Origin: Gordonia sp. 'Campus'
Lineage (GTDB): Bacteria > Actinomycetota > Actinomycetes > Mycobacteriales > Mycobacteriaceae
DNA: 64,000 bases
Direction of reading: 5' to 3'
Assembly: GCF_022206305.1 (NCBI RefSeq)
Contig: NZ_JAKOIW010000022.1
Location: 1-64,000, forward strand
Position numbers and translations under genes: made by a program. How positions within the stretch are numbered: the stretch's first letter is position 1; every line of letters begins with the position of its first letter. The notes beneath the pieces are model-generated. The model searched no databases. It had not been told where the DNA came from and saw only the letters and a program-made list of their open reading frames with translations. Shown one piece after another: positions 28,071 through 35,664 of this stretch.

Positions 28071-28103
28071 CGGTGGCGACCTCACTCGGTGAGGTCGCCA
28101 CCG
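28071..28103. terminator. Bidirectional hairpin between converging genes
   Basis: A perfect 15-bp stem (CGGTGGCGACCTCAC at 28071-28085 and its complement at 28089-28103) encloses a TCG loop. It follows the oxidoreductase stop by eight bases and includes the last seven codons of the converging rhodanese gene, so the stem is partly protein-coding. Confidence 0.72.
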
Positions 28104-28411
28104 GCCGCTCGCCAGCCGATGAGGCCGCCACTCATGTTGGCGGCCTCGAAGCCGTTCTCCACCAGGAGGTTTGCTGCACCGGCGGATCGGATTCCGCCGG
28201 TGCAGAACGCAATCAGCAGGGTGTCCTCGGGCAGCTCGAGGCACCGCGCCGGCAGCACCTCCAGGGGCATGTGCACCGCATCGGGGATGTGGACGCGGTT
28301 CCATTCGAAGTCGCGGCGGACATCGACGACGACGGCGCCCTCGGCGACCAGGCGCAGCGCCTCGGCGGCGGACACGGTCGGGGGTCGACGGAGGTAGTGG
28401 CGAACCTTCAC
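28082..28411 (-). CDS. Single-domain rhodanese-like sulfurtransferase
   Basis: About 109-aa rhodanese domain. VVVDVRRDFEWNRVHIPDAVHMPLE is the CDC25-like N-half and AFCTGGIRSAGAANLL carries the active-site Cys 70. It could move sulfane sulfur between thiols or act in sulfide or redox handling. Start taken as GTG 28411 (MKVRHYLRRPPT); no ATG is available nearby and GAAGG lies only a few bases upstream, inside the 21-bp inverted repeat. The MarR-family gene lies just upstream on the same strand, suggesting a regulator and target pair. Confidence 0.82.
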   Translation of the reverse strand: MKVRHYLRRPPTVSAAEALRLVAEGAVVVDVRRDFEWNRVHIPDAVHMPLEVLPARCLELPEDTLLIAFCTGGIRSAGAANLLVENGFEAANMSGGLIGWRAAGGDLTE

Positions 28412-28412
28412 A

Positions 28413-28433
28413 ACCTTCAGTCTAACTGAAGGT
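28413..28433. promoter_or_regulatory. Perfect inverted repeat before the rhodanese gene
   Basis: Nine-base arms ACCTTCAGT and ACTGAAGGT flank the spacer CTA. The element covers the presumed ribosome site of the rhodanese gene and lies in the 46-base gap behind the MarR gene. It looks like an operator for a dimeric winged-helix regulator, though an mRNA hairpin masking the ribosome site is equally possible. Confidence 0.6.
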
Positions 28434-28457
28434 GTCGTTCCTTGCCATCTCGACCGA

Positions 28458-28874
28458 TCACGACTCCGGGATCGAGCGGCCCAGCACGTCGCGCAGTGCC
28501 CGAGCGAGTTCGGGATCACGCGAGGTGAACTCGGCGTCGAGTCGGCTGACCGCCGCGGTGGCGCGGGAGAGCGCCTCCTCGCCCGCCGGGGTGATCCGCA
28601 GCGTCGAAGCGGCCCCGGCGTGGGCGGTGGCGTCGTCGACGAGGCCGGCGTCGACGAATCCCGAGACCGCGGCGTGTGCGCTCTGCACCGTGATGCGCGA
28701 CCGGCGGGCCAGTTCGCTGAAGGAGATGTCCGGTGTGCCGCGGATGTGACCGAGCAGACCGAACTTCCGTGTCGTCAGTCCGAGGGGTTTGAGCGCGGAG
28801 CCGAGCTCGGCCTCCCACACCCGGCTGAGGGTGAGCAGGGTGACGACCGGGCTGAACGGCGGCGGCTCCGACAT
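28458..28874 (-). CDS. MarR-family transcriptional regulator
   Basis: 138-aa winged-helix regulator. Helix-turn-helix core is ISFSELARRSRITVQSAHAAVSGFVDAGLV (about residues 49-78), followed by the wing TLRITPAGEEALSRA. N- and C-terminal helices for dimerisation are present and the length is normal. It lies directly upstream of the rhodanese gene, with a 21-bp inverted repeat between them that is a natural candidate operator. The effector is unknown; no link to the iac cluster is implied because four unrelated genes separate them. Confidence 0.87.
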   Translation of the reverse strand: MSEPPPFSPVVTLLTLSRVWEAELGSALKPLGLTTRKFGLLGHIRGTPDISFSELARRSRITVQSAHAAVSGFVDAGLVDDATAHAGAASTLRITPAGEEALSRATAAVSRLDAEFTSRDPELARALRDVLGRSIPES

Positions 28875-28923
28875 GGGGGCAGGCTAACAGTCACCCGGGA
28901 CGGCGACGCCGGTGTCCGCGCGC

Positions 28924-30318
28924 TCACCGCAGTTCGGCCATCACCTTGCGTGCGGTGGTGATCCCGGATTCGATGGCGCCGTCGACCACCACGCCGTTCC
29001 AACCCTTCGCGAAGTCTGCCCCCGCGAAGTGCAGGCGGGTGGTGGAGTCGTGGAACAGACTCCAGCCGTTGAAGAACTGACCTGACTTGAGCGTCGCCCA
29101 GGTCTGGCCCGACCACGGGTCGGCAACCCAGTCATGACCGCCGCACTCGAGCACGGTCAGGTCGGTGCGCCACACATCGAGGGCCTTCTGCGCCGAGGCG
29201 ACGTCGTCGAGGTCGATGGCGGTGTGGTCGGAACCGAAGCCGACGAGGATGGTGGCGTCCTCGTCCTCGAGGAAGTATTCGCTGCGCAGCAGTGAGATCG
29301 GGTGCTGTCCGGGCGCTCCGGCGATCACGGAGTGGTGGCCGGCGACCTTGACCCAGATCTTGAACCCCACCGAGTTGGTGCCGTCGGCGATGAGTGCGGT
29401 CTGCTCGGCCGACAGTGCGGGGCTGAAGTCGATGGTGCGCAGCGCGCCGATGGGTGCGGTGACGATCACCGCGTCCGCCGAGACGACCTCACCGGTCGCC
29501 AGTGTCACCCGGGCGCCGTGGGAGTCGTGCGCCACCGAACGAACCGGTGTGCCCAGCGTGATCTCGCCACGCAGGTCGCCGGCGATCGCGTCGTAGAGGC
29601 CCCGCATCCCGTTGGTGAGTTTGAACCTCAGGGTCTGCTCGTCCATGAGAGAGCTGCGGTGATCGCTCAGCGACGCCCAGTGTTTGGCCATCAGCGGGGA
29701 CGCCGTGGCCGTCGGGCCCTGGTACCCGGCCGACCAGTACGAGTCGGCGAGGTCGATCTCCTCGCGGGTGAACTCGCCGTCGTGCAGGCAGTCGAGGACG
29801 CTGCCCTTGTCGGCGGCCAGGAAACGTTCCCGCAGTTCGGGATCCGTGTCGGGGTCACGGAGGATCGCGAGCGGGTCGTGCGGGTACGGGAAGAACTCGC
29901 GCGAGCCGTCGACGATGGTCTCCTGCAGCCGGGAGAGCTTGGCGTCGAGGTCGTGTTCGGTGCCGGAGTGCACGACGCCGTCGCTCACCCAGTACGCCGA
30001 CTCGATGTCGGGGCTGGGGTAGATGGTCTGTGCATAGCGGGTGATCTCGGTCCAGACGAACGGTTGCATCCAGTGCACCCACGTCGCGCCCATCTCCAGG
30101 GCATGGCCGCCCAGGCGTTCGTCGGTCCAGGCCCGGCCGCCGATGCGTTCGCGCGCCTCGATGACGCGGACGTCGATGCCTGCGGCCTCGAGTTCGCGGG
30201 CCGCGGTGAGGCCGGCGAAGCCGGCTCCGATGACGATGACCGATGGGCGTGGGGGTGTCGCCGAATCCGCTGTCTCTCGGGCGGATTGGCGGTCGTCGGG
30301 TCGGGGGTGAGAGGACAT
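28924..30318 (-). CDS. Flavin-dependent amine oxidase
   Basis: 464-aa monoamine oxidase-like flavoprotein. FAD motif SVIVIGAGFAGLTAARELEA near residue 27 is followed by RVIEARERIGGRAW, and the C-terminal half has FNGWSLFHDSTTRLHFAGADFA and GAIESGITTARKVM, where the flavin is capped. Such enzymes oxidise an amine to an aldehyde plus ammonia and peroxide. It is last in a unit with an aldehyde dehydrogenase and an APC permease, so it likely acts on an imported amine. The first 25 residues are a polar extension with no signal peptide. Substrate candidates are putrescine-type, phenethylamine-type or tryptamine-type amines. Confidence 0.88.
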   Translation of the reverse strand: MSSHPRPDDRQSARETADSATPPRPSVIVIGAGFAGLTAARELEAAGIDVRVIEARERIGGRAWTDERLGGHALEMGATWVHWMQPFVWTEITRYAQTIYPSPDIESAYWVSDGVVHSGTEHDLDAKLSRLQETIVDGSREFFPYPHDPLAILRDPDTDPELRERFLAADKGSVLDCLHDGEFTREEIDLADSYWSAGYQGPTATASPLMAKHWASLSDHRSSLMDEQTLRFKLTNGMRGLYDAIAGDLRGEITLGTPVRSVAHDSHGARVTLATGEVVSADAVIVTAPIGALRTIDFSPALSAEQTALIADGTNSVGFKIWVKVAGHHSVIAGAPGQHPISLLRSEYFLEDEDATILVGFGSDHTAIDLDDVASAQKALDVWRTDLTVLECGGHDWVADPWSGQTWATLKSGQFFNGWSLFHDSTTRLHFAGADFAKGWNGVVVDGAIESGITTARKVMAELR

Positions 30319-30354
30319 GACTGCTCCTGGAGGCGGTGTGGAGGGGACGAGGTG

Positions 30355-31809
30355 TCAGAGAACGACGGTGACCGTCTTGGACTCGGTATAGGCGAGGATG
30401 CCCTCGTACCCGAGTTCGCGACCGATACCGCTCGCCTTGACACCACCCCACGGGAGTTGCGGCGCCAGCGGCGACCAGCCGTTGATGCCGATGGCCCCCG
30501 CATCGATGCGCGCGGCGGCGGTGTGGGCTCGGGTCAGGTCGGTGGTCCAGACGGTCGCCGACAGTCCGTACTGGTTGTCGTTGGCCAATGCCAGCGCCTC
30601 GTCGTCGGTGTCGAACGGGATGACCAGGCCGACGGGTCCGAAGATCTCCTCGCGGGCGACGGTCATGTCGTTGCGTCCGGCCAGGACGGTGGGTGTCACG
30701 TAGAAACCGGCGGAGTCCGGTGCCGCACCGCCGCTGACGACCTCGGCACCCTCGTCGACGCCGGCCTCCAGCAGGGCGAGGACGCGGTCCCGCTGGCGGG
30801 CGTTGACCAGCGGGCCCATTGTCGTCGACGGGTCGAACGGGTCGCCGAGTACCTGGGCCTGTGCGGCACCGGTGAGTCCGTCGAGGATCGCGTCGTAGAC
30901 CTTGCGGTGCGCGATCACCCGGGTGCCCGCTGCACAGACCTCGCCCTGGTTGAAGAACATGCCCATCGCACATCCCTGGATGGCGGCGTCGAGGTCGGCG
31001 TCGTCGAAGACGATCTGTGGTGCCTTGCCGCCCAATTCGAGTGCGGTGCGCCGGAACGTGTCCGCGGAGTCGCGCAGGATGGTCCGACCGGTCTCGGTGG
31101 AGCCGGTGAAGGAGATCTTCTTGACCCCGGGGTGGCGGGACAGGGCGGCGCCGGCCACGCGGCCGATGCCGGTGACCACGTTGACCGTTCCGGCCGGGAA
31201 GCCGGCCTCGTCGACGAGTTCGGCCAGGCGGAGCACCGACAGCGAGGCGTCCTCGGCGGGCTTGATGACCACCGTGTTCCCGGCTGCGAGGGCGGGCGCC
31301 AGCTTCCATCCGAGGATCATCAACGGCGCGTTCCACGGGATGATGGCCCCGACCACGCCGATCGGTTCGCGCCGCGTGTACGCGTGGGTGGGAACAGGTC
31401 CGCCGAGGTATCCGTCATTGGCGATGAGTTCACCGTTGATCTTGTCCGCCCAGCCCGCGTAGTAGCGCAAGGTGGCGATCAGGTTCGGGATCATCAGCGC
31501 CGAACTCATGCCGACCGGGCGTCCCATGTCGAGCGACTCGAGCGCGGCGAGTTGTTCGATGTCGCGCTCGACGAGATCGGCGAGCCGGTTCAGCAGCATG
31601 CCCTTGCGCGACGGTGCGAGGGCGCCCCACTCGCCGCGGAAAGCCGCATACGCGGCGGTGACCGCGGCGTCGACGTCGGCGTCGTCGGCCGACGCGAGCT
31701 CGGCAAGTGGTTGTGCCGTCGACGGATTGAGGGTCGTGAAGGTGGCGTCTGCGCTTCGCCAGGTGCCACCGATGTAGAGGCCGGTGTGCAGGTTCGAGAT
31801 GTCGATCAT
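30355..31809 (-). CDS. NAD(P)-dependent aldehyde dehydrogenase
   Basis: 484-aa ALDH superfamily enzyme. Features are IIPWNAPLMILGWKLAPALAAGNTVVIKPAE for nucleotide entry, FTGSTETGRTI near residue 230, the catalytic ELGGKAPQIV Glu near residue 255, and the nucleophile Cys in MFFNQGEVCAAGTR near residue 290. REEIFGPVGLVIPF near residue 388 completes the set, and length is standard. The gene lies 36 bases before the amine oxidase gene and 27 bases after the permease gene, so it most likely oxidises the aldehyde made by the amine oxidase. Confidence 0.92.
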   Translation of the reverse strand: MIDISNLHTGLYIGGTWRSADATFTTLNPSTAQPLAELASADDADVDAAVTAAYAAFRGEWGALAPSRKGMLLNRLADLVERDIEQLAALESLDMGRPVGMSSALMIPNLIATLRYYAGWADKINGELIANDGYLGGPVPTHAYTRREPIGVVGAIIPWNAPLMILGWKLAPALAAGNTVVIKPAEDASLSVLRLAELVDEAGFPAGTVNVVTGIGRVAGAALSRHPGVKKISFTGSTETGRTILRDSADTFRRTALELGGKAPQIVFDDADLDAAIQGCAMGMFFNQGEVCAAGTRVIAHRKVYDAILDGLTGAAQAQVLGDPFDPSTTMGPLVNARQRDRVLALLEAGVDEGAEVVSGGAAPDSAGFYVTPTVLAGRNDMTVAREEIFGPVGLVIPFDTDDEALALANDNQYGLSATVWTTDLTRAHTAAARIDAGAIGINGWSPLAPQLPWGGVKASGIGRELGYEGILAYTESKTVTVVL

Positions 31810-31836
31810 GAGGAGTTCGCTTTCTGGGTTGGCTGA

Positions 31837-33273
31837 TCAGGATGCGGAAGTCGCCTGGTTGTCTCGGCGCGCGGGCCGACGCCAGCGGCCGATGCATGCG
31901 CCCGCCGCGAACACGGCGGCGATGACGAGCAGGAACACGGTGGCGAGGACCTGTGACCCGCTGATGAGGGTGGTGAAGTTGGCGACCACGAGCGCGGTGA
32001 TGCCGAGCAGCCCGACTGTGCCCAGGGCCGGCGCTATCCTGGTGTGCCACAACCGATTATCTGTGGTGTCCCGCCGGAACCAGACGATGATCGCGATGCT
32101 GGTGAGCACCATCAGCACCAGGATGCTCACGATCGCGACACCGGCCATCCAGGTGAACAACTGCAGCACGGGATCGGCGCCGGCCGCCGCGAAGGCGCCG
32201 ACCAGGATGAAGGCGGTCGCCGTCTGCACCACCGAGCCGATGTGCGGCGAGCCGTGGCGACCGTGCACATCCATGAGCCGGCGCGGTGCGTACCCGGTCC
32301 TCGACAGTGCGAACGTGTAGCGCGCGATCGCATTGTGGAAGGCGAGGAGTGCGGCGAACAGGCTCGTCACCAGCATCACCATCATGACGTCGGCGGCGAC
32401 GCTCCCGAGGAAGGTGGTGGTGGCGATGAAGGTCAGGTTGGCCGGATCGGACTGTGCGGCGGCCTGTACCTGGTCGGAACCGAAGGCGAGCACCACCGCC
32501 CAGCTCGCCGCGGCGTAGAGGACACCGATGGTGCCCACGGCGACGTAGGTCGCGATCGGCACGGTCCGCCTCGGATTGCGGGCCTCCTCGCCGTAGATGG
32601 CCGTCGCCTCGAAGCCGACGAACGAGCCGATGGCGAACATCAATGCGATGCCGGGCGAGCCCGAGAGGAATGCCGACGGCGTGAACGACACGACGTCGAC
32701 TCCGTGCGCGCCACCCTGGGCCAGCACCGCGATCGTCAACGCGACGATCAGCGCGATCTCGGCCACGAGAAGGACGCCGAGCACCTTGGCGCCGAGGTCG
32801 ATGCTGCGATAGCCGAGGACCGCCACCATGGCCATCAGCACGAACGCCCACAGCCACCACGGCACGTCGGGACCACCGAACCGGATCACGACGTCGCGCA
32901 TGGTGGATGCCGCCAGGCCGTAGATCGCCGCCTGGATGGTCGTGTAGGCGAGCAGGGCCAACGCGGCCGAGCCGACGCCGGCGCTGCGGCCGAGACCCTT
33001 GGTGACGTAGGCGTAGAAGGCGCCGGTGTCGGTCACCGAACTGCTCATCGCGGCGTAGCCGACGCTGAACACAAGCAGGACGGCCGCGGCGATGATGTAG
33101 GCCATCGGGGCTCCCGCGCCGTTGCCGGTGGCGATCATCACGGGCAGCGAACCGGCTACCGCGGTGAGTGGCGCGGCCGCCGCGATGACCAGGAAGACGA
33201 TGCCGGCAACGCCGATCGAACCCCGGAGGGTCGATCGGGCGGGAGCCGACGTCGGATGGGTGGTGTCGACCAT
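31837..33273 (-). CDS. APC-family amino acid/amine permease
   Basis: 478-aa membrane protein with about 12 spans, of the amino acid-polyamine-organocation superfamily. The N-terminus has GSIGVAGIVFLVIAAAAPLTAVAG, the typical unwound first helix, and the central FVGFEATAIYGEEARNPRRTVP is the classic APC signature after span 6. It is the first gene of the amine unit (permease, aldehyde dehydrogenase, amine oxidase) and is divergent from the TetR gene. Role inferred: import of the amine substrate of the operon. Confidence 0.88.
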   Translation of the reverse strand: MVDTTHPTSAPARSTLRGSIGVAGIVFLVIAAAAPLTAVAGSLPVMIATGNGAGAPMAYIIAAAVLLVFSVGYAAMSSSVTDTGAFYAYVTKGLGRSAGVGSAALALLAYTTIQAAIYGLAASTMRDVVIRFGGPDVPWWLWAFVLMAMVAVLGYRSIDLGAKVLGVLLVAEIALIVALTIAVLAQGGAHGVDVVSFTPSAFLSGSPGIALMFAIGSFVGFEATAIYGEEARNPRRTVPIATYVAVGTIGVLYAAASWAVVLAFGSDQVQAAAQSDPANLTFIATTTFLGSVAADVMMVMLVTSLFAALLAFHNAIARYTFALSRTGYAPRRLMDVHGRHGSPHIGSVVQTATAFILVGAFAAAGADPVLQLFTWMAGVAIVSILVLMVLTSIAIIVWFRRDTTDNRLWHTRIAPALGTVGLLGITALVVANFTTLISGSQVLATVFLLVIAAVFAAGACIGRWRRPARRDNQATSAS

Positions 33274-33372
33274 GTCGAGCTCTCCTGTCGGTTATGGTTC
33301 AACGAGCGTAGAACCAAGAACTGTGATGGAGGCTACATCCGGGGTGCGGGTGCCGGAAGCGGAACGGGGGTC

Positions 33373-33387
33373 GGTAAAACCTTTACC
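33373..33387. promoter_or_regulatory. Inverted repeat between permease operon and TetR gene
   Basis: GGTAAA-ACC-TTTACC, six-base arms around three bases, lies in the 142-base divergent promoter region, 28 bases before the TetR start. Size and position suit a TetR operator that controls both directions. A second, imperfect pair GGTTC / GAACC lies around 33296-33315. Confidence 0.5.
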
Positions 33388-33415
33388 CGGGGCCGAACCG
33401 AGCCAGGGAGATGTG

Positions 33416-34000
33416 ATGCCACGACTGGTCGACCACGATGAGCGCAGGCGGGCCATCGTCGCTGCGGCCTGGCGGCTGCTCGCCACGCGCGGTGTCGACG
33501 GGATCAGCATGCGGGATCTCGCCGCGGAGGCCGGGTACACGAACGGGGCGCTCAGCCACTACTTCGCGGGCAAGGACGAAATCCTCCGTACCGCATACGA
33601 ATACGTCATCGAGGCGACGAATGCCCGGATCGCGTCGGCGACACGACGCCGCACGGGGCGGGCGGCGCTGCGGGCACTGTCTCAGGAACTGATGCCGATG
33701 ACCGACGAGGCCACCCTCGAGGCTCGCATCGCCATGTCGCTGTGGCAGCGAGCGATGACCGACACCGTGATGGCGGAGGTCAACAACGCGGCGGTCGCGG
33801 AGTGGAAGGCGCGGATGACACGGCTGTGGAACGAGGCGGTGGATGCTGGCGAGCTACCGGCCCGCGATGTCGGCGTAGGAGTGGAACTGCTGATGACGAC
33901 AATCTTCGGACTCCAGGTGACGGCCGTGCTGGACCCGGTGACCACGGCGCCCGCCGACCAGATCCGCCTGATGGACGCGATCCTCGACGGTTCGTCCTGA
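33416..34000 (+). CDS. TetR-family regulator of the amine operon
   Basis: 194-aa TetR-type repressor. The N-terminal helix-turn-helix reads LLATRGVDGISMRDLAAEAGYTNGALSHYFAGKDEIL (about residues 20-58), close to BetI-like regulators; the C-terminal helices form the ligand and dimer domain. The ATG at 33416 follows AGGGAG with good spacing; the open frame further upstream covers the promoter. It is divergent from the permease, aldehyde dehydrogenase and amine oxidase unit and is the obvious regulator of it. It converges with the PAS kinase gene, four bases apart. Confidence 0.88.
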   Translation: MPRLVDHDERRRAIVAAAWRLLATRGVDGISMRDLAAEAGYTNGALSHYFAGKDEILRTAYEYVIEATNARIASATRRRTGRAALRALSQELMPMTDEATLEARIAMSLWQRAMTDTVMAEVNNAAVAEWKARMTRLWNEAVDAGELPARDVGVGVELLMTTIFGLQVTAVLDPVTTAPADQIRLMDAILDGSS

Positions 34001-34003
34001 CTC

Positions 34004-35533
34004 CTATCCCGACGAGCCGGTGGCGAGCGGCAGGGTCACGCGGACCGCGGTACCCGACGGTTCGTTGGGCAGGTAGCTGATGGTGCCGCCGTGCCGTTCG
34101 ACGATGTGCTCGGAGATGATGAGCCCGATGCCGGAGCCGTCCTCCTTGGACGAGAACGCACCCGTCGACAGCCGATCGTCCGGGATGCCCGTCATGCCCC
34201 GGCCCTGGTCGCAGATCCACACGAACGCCGCGCCGTCGGCCTCGCCGGTCCGGACGGTGAGTTCCTTGACCTCGGTGGTCGGCCGGACGATCTCGTCGAG
34301 CGCGTTGACGCACAGGTTGATGATGACCTGTCCGATCAGGACGTTCTCGCCCTGGACGGGCAGGTCGCGTTCGGGGATCTCGGCATAGACCCGCACTCCC
34401 TGCTCGGCGGCGCGGAGTCGGACGAAGTAGAGGCTCTCGGCGACGGTCTCGTTGAGGTCCATGAGGGTGGTCGTGCTCTCGATGCGCCGCACGTACCGCT
34501 TGACCGACGCCACGATCCCGGCGGCCCGATGCAACTGCTTCTCGATCTGGTCGATGCCATAGGACAGACTGCGGGCGTCGACGGTCTCGGCGGACACGCG
34601 CGCCTTGAGGCCACTGAGATAGTTCGTCGACGCGGCCAACGGCTGGCCCAGCTCGTGCGCGAGGATCATCGCCATGTCGCCCATGGCGTGGTAGCGACTG
34701 AGGTACTGGAGGTTGGCCTCCTGGTAGGCGTTTCGCCGCTCCCACTCGACGCGGTCGGTCACGTCACGGACGGTGAGGACCCGCGAACTGATGCCGTCGT
34801 GCGCGACGATCTCGAGCTCGCCGGCCAGCCAGACGGTGCTGCCGTCGTCCTTGGTGATCTCCTGCTGGATCTTGACCGAACCGGTCCCGCCGACGAGACG
34901 GTCGACGACGAGGTCGCTGGTCAGGCGGGGCTCACACCGGCCGAGGTCCTCGAGGTGCACGCCCGACAGCTGGGCGGGGGTCCGGCCGAACAGCTGTGCG
35001 GCCAGCGGCGAGATGTCGTCGATGCAGTTGTCGTCGTCGAGGACGACGATCCCGGCAGAAGTGTGGGTCATGATGCGCTGCAACGACTCCGAGACCCAGT
35101 GGAGCTCCTCCTGGAGTTCGACCTCCTCGGAGATGTTGCGGAACTCGACCATCACGACGGGTCCGTCCTCGCAGCGCACGAGGGTCGCACGCGCATCGGT
35201 GAGGAAGTCGGTCCCGTCCTTCGCGCGGTACTTCCACTGTTTGCGGCTGGAGCCGTGGACCACCGCTGACTGCAGCCAGGCGACCCCGACCTCACGGCGA
35301 TACTGACGCTCCTGCGCACTCATGTGGTGGGCCTTGAGCGGTTTGAGTTCCTCGAGGGTGAACCCGAACATGCGGCACGCCGCGGGGTTGGCCCACAGGA
35401 TGTTCTTCGAACTCGCCTCGTGGATGAGAATCCCGGTGCCGGTGTGGAGGATCATCTGCTCGAAGTCGCGCCGAGCAGGGAACATCGCCATCACCTCGCC
35501 TTCGTCGAGTCCAGCATTCGCCCCAGCCAGCAT
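34004..35533 (-). CDS. Soluble PAS-PAS sensor histidine kinase (FixL type), likely IAA-cluster sensor
   Basis: About 509 residues. Two PAS domains (about 20-135 and 145-265) are followed by a HisKA region whose phosphorylated His is about residue 293 in ILAHELGQPLAAS. The ATPase domain has the N-box INLCVNALDEI, G1 CDQGRGM and G2 FSSKEDGSGIGLIISEH. No membrane span is present, so it should sense a cytoplasmic signal. HELxQP is the H-box of FixL-type kinases that pair with FixJ-like regulators, and such a regulator gene lies at 40870-41490. Start is uncertain: ATG 35533 has GGGAGGA almost adjacent; ATG 35491 or 35485 are alternatives. Divergent from iacA, so probably the sensor for this cluster. 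Confidence 0.85.
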   Translation of the reverse strand: MLAGANAGLDEGEVMAMFPARRDFEQMILHTGTGILIHEASSKNILWANPAACRMFGFTLEELKPLKAHHMSAQERQYRREVGVAWLQSAVVHGSSRKQWKYRAKDGTDFLTDARATLVRCEDGPVVMVEFRNISEEVELQEELHWVSESLQRIMTHTSAGIVVLDDDNCIDDISPLAAQLFGRTPAQLSGVHLEDLGRCEPRLTSDLVVDRLVGGTGSVKIQQEITKDDGSTVWLAGELEIVAHDGISSRVLTVRDVTDRVEWERRNAYQEANLQYLSRYHAMGDMAMILAHELGQPLAASTNYLSGLKARVSAETVDARSLSYGIDQIEKQLHRAAGIVASVKRYVRRIESTTTLMDLNETVAESLYFVRLRAAEQGVRVYAEIPERDLPVQGENVLIGQVIINLCVNALDEIVRPTTEVKELTVRTGEADGAAFVWICDQGRGMTGIPDDRLSTGAFSSKEDGSGIGLIISEHIVERHGGTISYLPNEPSGTAVRVTLPLATGSSG

Positions 35534-35558
35534 TTCCTCCCGCCACGATGCCACGCAA

Positions 35559-35574
35559 GTAAGGAATTGCTTAC
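35559..35574. promoter_or_regulatory. Inverted repeat in the kinase/iacA divergent promoter
   Basis: GTAAG-GAATTG-CTTAC is a 16-base palindrome with one mismatched pair, located 26 bases before the kinase start and 90 bases before iacA. It is a candidate binding site for the FixJ-like regulator or a repressor. A related but weaker AGTAAAGATTTCCC sequence lies at 43144-43157 in the other divergent promoter of the cluster. Confidence 0.45.
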
Positions 35575-35623
35575 CCCTGGCGCGGTAAATCCCGATACCG
35601 CCCGGTCCACGGCGTCCATAGTG

Positions 35624-35639
35624 TCGATCTCGAGATCGA
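35624..35639. promoter_or_regulatory. Perfect 16-bp palindrome in the iacA leader
   Basis: TCGATCTCGAGATCGA lies just downstream of a CCATAG -10-like element (35616-35621) and 25 bases before the iacA ATG. It could be an operator that blocks transcription start or an mRNA hairpin next to the ribosome site. Confidence 0.45.
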
Positions 35640-35664
35640 GAGTCGAATCCGAACGGAGACATCA

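Noticed and set aside
28458..28874. MarR gene considered as IacR, the regulator of the iac cluster
   Set aside because: It lies 7 kb from iacA, beyond the amine operon, TetR and kinase genes, and directly next to a rhodanese gene with an operator-like repeat.
29302..31836. 844-codon plus-strand frame across the amine oxidase and aldehyde dehydrogenase
   Set aside because: It runs antisense through two clear enzyme genes and their gap; no domains and unlikely amino-acid composition.
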